Under the pieces are notes generated by a model that made no database searches, was not told where the DNA came from, and saw only the letters and a program-made list of their open reading frames with translations. From contig OZ242037.1 of the NCBI GenBank assembly GCA_965205165.1, positions 1,178,001-1,242,000 of the forward strand: a stretch of DNA of 64,000 nucleotides, written 5' to 3'. Of this stretch, positions 57,643 through 64,000 are shown piece by piece (position 1 is the stretch's first letter; the number at the start of each line of letters is the position of its first letter). Made by a program: the position numbers and the translations under genes. Source of the stretch: CBDESM01 sp965205165. GTDB lineage: Bacteria > Chloroflexota > Dehalococcoidia > Bin125.

Positions 57643-58164
57643 ATGAAAGAGGTCACGATCGAGGCGATCCGCGTCTCGCTGATGAACTACAACCGCGTCG
57701 TCGTGCTCAAGGAGAAGCAGGCCGACCGCTACCTCACCATCTACATCGGCGCGGCCGAGGCCGACGCCATCGCCATCCGCCTGCAGGAGGTCGCCGTGGC
57801 CCGCCCGATGACGCACGACCTCGCCGCCGGCATCATCGAGCGCTTCGGCGCCCAGATCACCCGCGCCGTCGTGACCGAGGTCAAGAACGACACCTACTAC
57901 GCGACCCTGCACCTCCAAGTCGGCGAGGAGGAGATCGAGATCGACTCGCGGCCCAGCGACGCGATCGCCCTGGCCGTGCGCGCGCAGGCCCCGATCTTCG
58001 TCGAGGACGCCGTGATCGACCAAGCCGGCGTCGAGCTGGACGACGAGGGCGGCGTGGCCGCGGACGACTCGCCGCGGCGCGAGCCGGTCAAGCCCGAGGA
58101 GCTGGAGAAGATGTCCGCCTTCCGCGACTTCATCCAGAGCCTCGACATGGACGACTTCGAGTAG
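57643..58164 (+). CDS. Bifunctional nuclease family protein (BFN/DUF151)
   Basis: 173 aa. The BFN domain spans about 1-135: VSLMNYNRVVVLKEKQADRYLTIYIGAAEADAIAIRLQ, MTHDLAAGIIERFGAQITRAVVTEVKNDTYYATLHLQ and IDSRPSDAIALAVRAQAPIFV. A C-terminal UvrB/UvrC-like helix (EELEKMSAFRDFIQSLDMDDFE) is common in this family. Plant and archaeal homologues have nuclease activity; the bacterial role is uncertain. An ATG nine codons earlier (57616) lacks a ribosome site. Confidence 0.88.
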   Translation: MKEVTIEAIRVSLMNYNRVVVLKEKQADRYLTIYIGAAEADAIAIRLQEVAVARPMTHDLAAGIIERFGAQITRAVVTEVKNDTYYATLHLQVGEEEIEIDSRPSDAIALAVRAQAPIFVEDAVIDQAGVELDDEGGVAADDSPRREPVKPEELEKMSAFRDFIQSLDMDDFE

Positions 58165-58220
58165 CCGGCCGGCGGCCGGCGCGGTTGCACGGGTCGGCGG
58201 CTCGGGGCGGGCCGGTGCGG

Positions 58221-58248
58221 TTGCCCGAACGGGATGCGGTGGTAATCT
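58221..58248 (+). promoter_or_regulatory. Candidate promoter of the ATP synthase operon
   Basis: TTGCCC (58221-58226), a 16-nt spacer and TAATCT (58243-58248), about 70 nt before the first gene. The leader then contains a GC hairpin with arms at 58276-58283 and 58292-58299. It is the best-formed two-part promoter seen in the window. Confidence 0.45.
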
Positions 58249-58318
58249 GCGCAGCGCCCGCGAAACGGGGGCATCGCGGCGCGCCCCGCAGCGCGCCGCG
58301 GCGGGGCGGGAGCGCGCC

Positions 58319-58591
58319 ATGATGCGCGACCTGCCCCCGGCGCTGGGGCTGCTGGGCGTCGGCTGGTACGTCGCCACCTGCATCACCCTCGGCGTCGTCG
58401 CCGGGCTCTGGCTGGACGGCCAGGCCGGCAGCTCGCCCGCGCTCACCCTGCTCGGGCTCGCACTGGGACTCGCATCAGCCGGCTGGGGCGGCTACCGAAT
58501 GCTCAAAGACGTGCTCGACGCACAAGCCCGCCGCGCCCGCGAGGCGCGCTCCGATTCCGAGCGGCGCGGCGGCGATCGGGACGCCGAATGA
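58319..58591 (+). CDS. ATP synthase accessory protein, AtpI/AtpZ-like
   Basis: 90-aa inner-membrane protein with two helices (LGLLGVGWYVATCITLGVVAGLWLDG and ALTLLGLALGLASAGWGGYRML) and a charged C-terminal tail. Position directly before atpB and this layout identify it as the AtpI/AtpZ-type factor that assists c-ring assembly or ion supply. It overlaps atpB by 4 bp (ATGA). Two adjacent ATGs exist; 58319 is used. Confidence 0.8.
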   Translation: MMRDLPPALGLLGVGWYVATCITLGVVAGLWLDGQAGSSPALTLLGLALGLASAGWGGYRMLKDVLDAQARRAREARSDSERRGGDRDAE

Positions 58592-60123
58592 GCAGGCGCA
58601 GGCTCGTCATCCTCGCCGCCGTCGTCCTCGTCGTCGGCTCCTTCTTCCTGCTCCGCACCCCCAAGCCCGTGATCGCCATCGCCCCCGAGCCGATCTTCTC
58701 GATCGGCTCCTGGGAGGTCACCAACACCGTCTTCTCCGGCTGGGTCGTCGTCGTCCTGCTCGTGATCGGCGCCTACTTCATCTACCGCAAGGTGCGCGAC
58801 ACCGAGTCCGCGCTGGTGCCCTCCGGCCTCCAGAACATCGTCGAGGCGCTCTACGAGGCCTTCTTCGGCATCGCCGAGCAGGTCGCCGGCAACAAGAACG
58901 CCCGCCGCTTCTTCCCCGTCGTCTTCACCATCTTCATCTTCCTCCTGGTCGGCAACTGGTTCGGCCTCTTCCCCTGGAACAACGCCATCGGCCCGGTCGA
59001 GAACTACCGCTACCACTACCTGCACGAGATCGAGGTCTCCGTCGAGGAGGTCGTCCACGACCTCGCCGACGGCGGCCGCGTCCCGACCGACGCCGAGACC
59101 GCCGCGATCAACGCCGCTTTCCGCAACGCCTACTTCGAGCCGATCCACTTCAAGGTCAAGGACCTCGACCACGCCGACGAGGTGATCGCCGAGATCCGCG
59201 AACATCGCCTGACCGAGACTGAAGCCGACGTCCGCTCCGCCTTCAGAATGGAGCCGATCCCCGCCGGCCTCTCCGGCTCCGAGTTGATCCACGAGATCGA
59301 TGAGCGGCTGATCGACGCAGGGGTCGAGGACTCCCACGAGGCGATGATCTACAACCTCCCGCTCGCGGCCGCCGATGCCGAACTGGTCCGCGCCGAAGGG
59401 CCGATCATGTCCAAGGGCGGCTTCAAGGTGATCCTCCCCCGCACCATCTTCGACACCCCGCGCGACTTCTCCTACAACGCCTTCGAGGAGACGCTGCTGA
59501 TCGAGCCCGGCGCCGACGGCTCCGTCGCCCAGGCCTGCCTGATCGAATGCGAGCAGCAGCTCGGCGATTTCGCCCCCGCGCCGGTGCCCGCCACCGTCAA
59601 CACCGCCCACATCGGCATCGTCCTGCGGCTCGAGGAGAAGGGCTTCGAGGACCAGACCGTCGGCCACATCTTCCCGATTTTCCGCGCCATCGCGACCGAC
59701 CTCAACCTGCCGCTGGCGATCGCGATCTGGTCGCTGATCATGGTGCAGGTCTGGGGCGTGCGCGGGGTGGGCGCGTTCAACAACTTCGGCAAGTACTTCG
59801 GGCTCGGCTCGCACGCGCCGGTCAAGCCGCCGATCGGGGTCTTCATCGGCATCCTCGAGCTGGTCTCCGAGATCGGCCGCGTGATCTCGTTCACCTTCCG
59901 TCTCTTCGGCAACATCTTCGCCGGCGAGGTCGTGCTCTTCATCTCCATGTTCCTGGTCGCCTTCGTGATTCCGTCCGTCTTCTTCGGGCTGGAGATCTTC
60001 GTCGGCTTCATCCAGGCCTTCGTCTTCGCCATGCTGACCCTCGTCTTCGCCGCCGCGGCCGTGGCCGGGCACGACGAAGAACACGAGGAGCACGGCGCAG
60101 TCGAGGAGGCCGCCGCCCACTGA
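58588..60123 (+). CDS. atpB: ATP synthase F0 subunit a, with a large extra domain
   Basis: 511 aa, nearly twice the usual 230-310. Residues about 1-135 hold the first helices (MSRRRLVILAAVVLVVGSFF; VFSGWVVVVLLVIGAYFIY; FFPVVFTIFIFLLVGNWFGLFPW). Residues about 355-511 carry the conserved core: ATDLNLPLAIAIWSLIMVQVWG, then GVFIGILELVSEIGRVISFTFRLFGNIFAGEVVLFI with the essential Arg, and the last helix. Between them, about 215 hydrophilic, acidic residues (VENYRYHYLHEIEVSVEEVV through RLEEKGFEDQTVG) replace a loop that is normally short. In the known topology this loop is on the outer face of the membrane. No stop or frameshift interrupts it. Confidence 0.9.
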   Translation: MSRRRLVILAAVVLVVGSFFLLRTPKPVIAIAPEPIFSIGSWEVTNTVFSGWVVVVLLVIGAYFIYRKVRDTESALVPSGLQNIVEALYEAFFGIAEQVAGNKNARRFFPVVFTIFIFLLVGNWFGLFPWNNAIGPVENYRYHYLHEIEVSVEEVVHDLADGGRVPTDAETAAINAAFRNAYFEPIHFKVKDLDHADEVIAEIREHRLTETEADVRSAFRMEPIPAGLSGSELIHEIDERLIDAGVEDSHEAMIYNLPLAAADAELVRAEGPIMSKGGFKVILPRTIFDTPRDFSYNAFEETLLIEPGADGSVAQACLIECEQQLGDFAPAPVPATVNTAHIGIVLRLEEKGFEDQTVGHIFPIFRAIATDLNLPLAIAIWSLIMVQVWGVRGVGAFNNFGKYFGLGSHAPVKPPIGVFIGILELVSEIGRVISFTFRLFGNIFAGEVVLFISMFLVAFVIPSVFFGLEIFVGFIQAFVFAMLTLVFAAAAVAGHDEEHEEHGAVEEAAAH

Positions 60124-60161
60124 GTCGAACCCGGCAGCGCCGGGGGGAGAACGCGCAAACG

Positions 60162-60185
60162 GCGGCCCGCATCGGCGCGGGCCGC
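60162..60185 (+). promoter_or_regulatory. Hairpin just upstream of atpE
   Basis: GCGGCCCGC (60162-60170) pairs perfectly with GCGGGCCGC (60177-60185) over a 6-nt loop, 16 nt before the atpE ATG. It may help raise translation or stability of the c-subunit message, which is needed in excess over its operon neighbours. Confidence 0.35.
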
Positions 60186-60201
60186 GCAGAGAGGAACCGC
60201 A

Positions 60202-60453
60202 ATGCTGGACCTGCTGCTTCAGATCGGCGACGACGGGGCGAAGTTCGTCGCCGCCGCGATCGCCATGGGCCTCGGCGCCCTCGGCCCCGCGCTCGGCATC
60301 GGCATGCTCGCCGGCCGCGCCATGGAGTCGCTCGGACGCAACCCCGATGCCGCCCCGGTCATCCAGACCAACATGATCCTCGGCATCGCCTTCACCGAGG
60401 CCATCGCCATCTACTCCCTCGTCGTCGCCATCATGATCGGCTTCGTCTTCTAG
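60202..60453 (+). CDS. atpE: ATP synthase F0 subunit c
   Basis: 83-aa hairpin protein forming the rotor ring. Helix 1: KFVAAAIAMGLGALGPALGIGMLAGRAMESLGRNPDA with the polar loop RNPDA that contacts F1. Helix 2 carries the ion-binding Glu in LGIAFTEAIAIYSLVVAIMI. The residue after the Glu is Ala and no Gln is present at the Na+ site of helix 1, so proton coupling is expected. RBS AGAGAGG; hairpin upstream. Confidence 0.95.
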   Translation: MLDLLLQIGDDGAKFVAAAIAMGLGALGPALGIGMLAGRAMESLGRNPDAAPVIQTNMILGIAFTEAIAIYSLVVAIMIGFVF

Positions 60454-60523
60454 GCGGGCCGCGGCGCGCACGGCGCATCGCCCGGCCGCGGCAGCCGCCG
60501 CCGGGCGGGAAAAGAGGCGGAAC

Positions 60524-61036
60524 ATGGACGGTCTCGGAATCAACCTGCCGGGCCTGATCTCGCACTTCATCAGCTTCGGGCTGCTGCTCCTGCTGCTGAC
60601 CGTGCTCTTCTACCGGCCGCTCGGCCGCGTGCTGGACGAGCGCCGCAAGCGCATCGCCGAAGGCCTCAAGGCCTCCGAAAGCGCGCAGGAAGCGGCCGAA
60701 GAGGCCCGCGCCGAAGCGCGCGCCGAAATCCAGAAGGGCCGCGAGGAGGCGCAGCAGCTCGTCGCCCAAGCCCAGGCCATCGCCGCCAGAATCGAGGAGG
60801 AGGCCCGCGCCGGCGCGCAGGAACACGCCGATCAGATGATCGAGCGCGCCCGCCAGGAGATCGAGGCCGAACGCGACCTGGCCGTGCAGCAGCTGCGCGG
60901 CGAGTTCGCCGACCTCGCCATCTCCGCCGCCGAGCGCGTCGTCGGCCAGGCCCTTGACCGCGACGACCACCAGCGCCTGATCGCCGACGTGCTCGCCCAA
61001 TCCGGCGCGCCCGGCGGCGACGGCCGCCGCAACTAG
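60524..61036 (+). CDS. atpF: ATP synthase F0 subunit b
   Basis: 170-aa peripheral stalk subunit. N-terminal helix LISHFISFGLLLLLLTVLFYRPL (about 9-31) spans the membrane. A long charged coiled coil follows (VLDERRKRIAEGLKASESAQEAAEEARAEAR...), and the C-terminal SAAERVVGQALDRDDHQRLIADVL contacts subunit delta. Usual length. Begins 70 bp after atpE. Confidence 0.93.
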   Translation: MDGLGINLPGLISHFISFGLLLLLLTVLFYRPLGRVLDERRKRIAEGLKASESAQEAAEEARAEARAEIQKGREEAQQLVAQAQAIAARIEEEARAGAQEHADQMIERARQEIEAERDLAVQQLRGEFADLAISAAERVVGQALDRDDHQRLIADVLAQSGAPGGDGRRN

Positions 61037-61058
61037 CCCGCAGCGGGAGGCAGAGCAG

Positions 61059-61604
61059 GTGCAAGCGCGCGATCCGGCCGCCAAGCGCTACGCCGACGCC
61101 GTCTTCGGCATCGCCGAAGATTCCGACGGGTTCGACGCCTGGGCGTCCGACCTCGACGACATCGCGACGCTCTTCGCCGATCCGGCCGCGGCCGGCTACT
61201 TCATCAGCAGCCGCTTCACCCAGGCCGACAAGGAGAGCGTCGTCGACCGCGCCCTGCCCGATGCGCAGGCGCCCGCGCGCAGCCTCGCCAAGCTGCTGAT
61301 CCGCAAGCGCCGCACCGCGCTCGCCCCGCAGATCGGCGCGGCCTTCCGCGACCGCGCCAACGCCGCCCGCGGCGTCGCCTCCGCCGCCGTCACCACCGCC
61401 GTCCCGCTCGGCGAAGACGCCCGCGCCGCCGTCGTCGAAGCCGTCCGCGGCTACACCGGCGCCGACTCGGTCGAACTCGACGAGCAGGTCGACCCCGCCG
61501 TGATCGGCGGCGCGGTGGTCCGCATCGGCGACCGCATCATCGATGGCAGCGTCCGCGCCCGCCTCGCCTCCCTCCGCCGCTCGCTCGCCGGCTCCGGCAC
61601 CTGA
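61059..61604 (+). CDS. atpH: ATP synthase F1 subunit delta
   Basis: 181 aa from a GTG at 61059 (GGGAGG about 10 nt upstream). The N-terminal helical domain RDPAAKRYADAVFGIAEDSDGFDAWASDLDDIATLF and the C-terminal signature GADSVELDEQVDPAVIGGAVVRIGDRIIDGSVRARLASLRRSL are both present. It links the F1 head to the b stalk. Usual length and position. Confidence 0.93.
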   Translation: MQARDPAAKRYADAVFGIAEDSDGFDAWASDLDDIATLFADPAAAGYFISSRFTQADKESVVDRALPDAQAPARSLAKLLIRKRRTALAPQIGAAFRDRANAARGVASAAVTTAVPLGEDARAAVVEAVRGYTGADSVELDEQVDPAVIGGAVVRIGDRIIDGSVRARLASLRRSLAGSGT

Positions 61605-61622
61605 TCCGAAAGGCACAGCGCC

Positions 61623-63149
<1,527 letters not shown>

Positions 63150-63200
63150 GGCGCGACCGCGCAACAAGCTGAACGAGGCTGAAGAGGGCGGAACGGGGAC

Positions 63201-64000
63201 ATGGCCAACACCCGCGAAATCCGGCGACGCATCCGCTCGGTCGAAAACACGGCCAAGATCACCAACGCGATCCAGCTCGTCGCCGCCTCCAAAATGCGCC
63301 GCGCCCAGGACCGCGCCCTCGAAGCGCGCCCCTACTCCGAAAAGCTGCGCGAAATCCTCGGCCACCTCTCCGGCCTCGCCGCGGCCGACGGCGACGATGC
63401 CCACCCCCTGCTCCAGCGCCGCGAAATCCGCGAGACCGCCGTCATCCTCGTCACCCCCGACCGCGGCCTCTGCGGCGGCCTGATCGCCAACCTCGAACGC
63501 CACGCCGGCCAGATCGCGCTCCAGCCCGAACGCCCCGGCGGCATCTCCATGATCCCCGTCGGACGCAAGGGCGCCGATTACTTCCGCCGCTTCAACGTCG
63601 ACTTCCGCGCCTCCTTCCAAGAGCTCGGCGACTTCCCCGGCCTCGCCGATACCACCCCGATCTCCCGCATCGCCATGGACGACTACATCGCCGGCGAGGT
63701 CGACCAGGTGCTCGTCGTCTACGCCTCCTTCATCAACACCGTCCGCCAAGTCCCGATCACGGTGCCGATCCTCCCCGTCGAGGCCCCGCCCTCCGCGGAC
63801 GGCGAGGCCTCCGAAACCGAGTACATCTTCGAGCCCTCGCCCGAGGCCGTCCTCGCCGACCTGCTCCCCCGCTACGTCGATCTGCTCGTCTACCAGGCCG
63901 TGCTCGAAGCCGCCGCCTCCGAGCAGTCCGCCCGCATGGTCGCCATGCGCAACGCCACCGACGCCGCCAACGACATGATCGGCGACCTCACCCTCGTCTA
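63201..64000 (+). CDS. atpG: ATP synthase F1 subunit gamma (3' end cut by window)
   Basis: 266 codons are present, from MANTREIRRRIRSVENTAKITNAIQLVAASKMRRAQ (the N-terminal rotor helix). LVTPDRGLCGGLIANLERHAG is the conserved strand, and the C-terminal helix SARMVAMRNATDAANDMIGDLTLVY runs to the window edge; about 20 residues remain outside. The central shaft of the motor. Full frame intact. Confidence 0.95.
   Translation, partial: MANTREIRRRIRSVENTAKITNAIQLVAASKMRRAQDRALEARPYSEKLREILGHLSGLAAADGDDAHPLLQRREIRETAVILVTPDRGLCGGLIANLERHAGQIALQPERPGGISMIPVGRKGADYFRRFNVDFRASFQELGDFPGLADTTPISRIAMDDYIAGEVDQVLVVYASFINTVRQVPITVPILPVEAPPSADGEASETEYIFEPSPEAVLADLLPRYVDLLVYQAVLEAAASEQSARMVAMRNATDAANDMIGDLTLV

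Overview
The window is about 70% G+C and densely packed with genes. It looks like a chromosomal segment of a Chloroflexota-type bacterium. That placement is an inference from gene content, not proven: two enolase-superfamily (mandelate racemase-like) genes, two F420-type luciferase-like oxidoreductases, a phytanoyl-CoA dioxygenase, a tungsten aldehyde oxidoreductase and an atpI-B-E-F-H-A-G operon. The mix of degradative families recalls SAR202/Dehalococcoidia-like or sponge-associated lineages. No rRNA, tRNA or CRISPR array was recognised.

Layout. 1-7.4 kb: plsY (cut by the window edge), ilvE, a hotdog thioesterase, a metallo-beta-lactamase-fold protein, an unknown gene, then ilvB-ilvN-ilvC. 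7.5-14.4 kb: a RelA/SpoT-type small alarmone synthetase with a small partner gene, and a three-gene restriction-modification (RM) locus in the order helicase/nuclease, small membrane protein, methyltransferase. 14.6-19.6 kb: leuA and leuC (no leuD or leuB follows), an NYN ribonuclease-like gene and a class III PLP enzyme. 19.6-24.6 kb: a Type III-like mod-res pair whose mod gene holds a 14-G homopolymer in its coding sequence, then a PIN toxin-antitoxin pair. 24.6-32.2 kb: phytanoyl-CoA dioxygenase, a broken second PIN toxin, an A+T-rich secreted HExxH protein, two mandelate racemase-like genes and an SDR.

29.7-33.5 kb and 39.5-40.5 kb hold four copies of a two-gene cassette, called A-B here, plus one orphan A. 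Gene A encodes about 102-164 aa with an 'HPAY...MG..A.PLIL...HW' core. Gene B encodes about 153-159 aa with YNCIAWA and HVARQL..GRWTSKLG motifs. In every pair the stop of A overlaps the start of B. Two of the cassettes are a tandem duplication whose junction can be read from scars of both flanking genes.

33.5-48.4 kb: a coupled MBL-fold protein and methyltransferase-HNH fusion, LLM oxidoreductases, CDGSH and MscS proteins, an MFS exporter, aldehyde ferredoxin oxidoreductase, small envelope proteins, peroxiredoxin, two tiny genes, a three-helix membrane protein and cinA. 48.5-57.6 kb: moxR, then small membrane genes and DUF3800, then DUF58 and DUF4129 genes, ComB-like phosphatase, pyrF and MFS. 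57.6-64 kb: a bifunctional-nuclease-family gene and the ATP synthase operon. Its subunit a carries an insertion of roughly 215 residues in an external loop. atpG is cut by the window end.

The main points for follow-up are the probable phase-variable methyltransferase, the multiplied A-B cassettes, the chimeric metalloprotease-like gene, the RM locus with an embedded membrane protein, and the enlarged AtpB. Three methyltransferase loci, a toxin-antitoxin pair, a broken toxin and an alarmone synthetase within 29 kb make 7.5-36 kb a plausible defence or accessory island inside housekeeping DNA.
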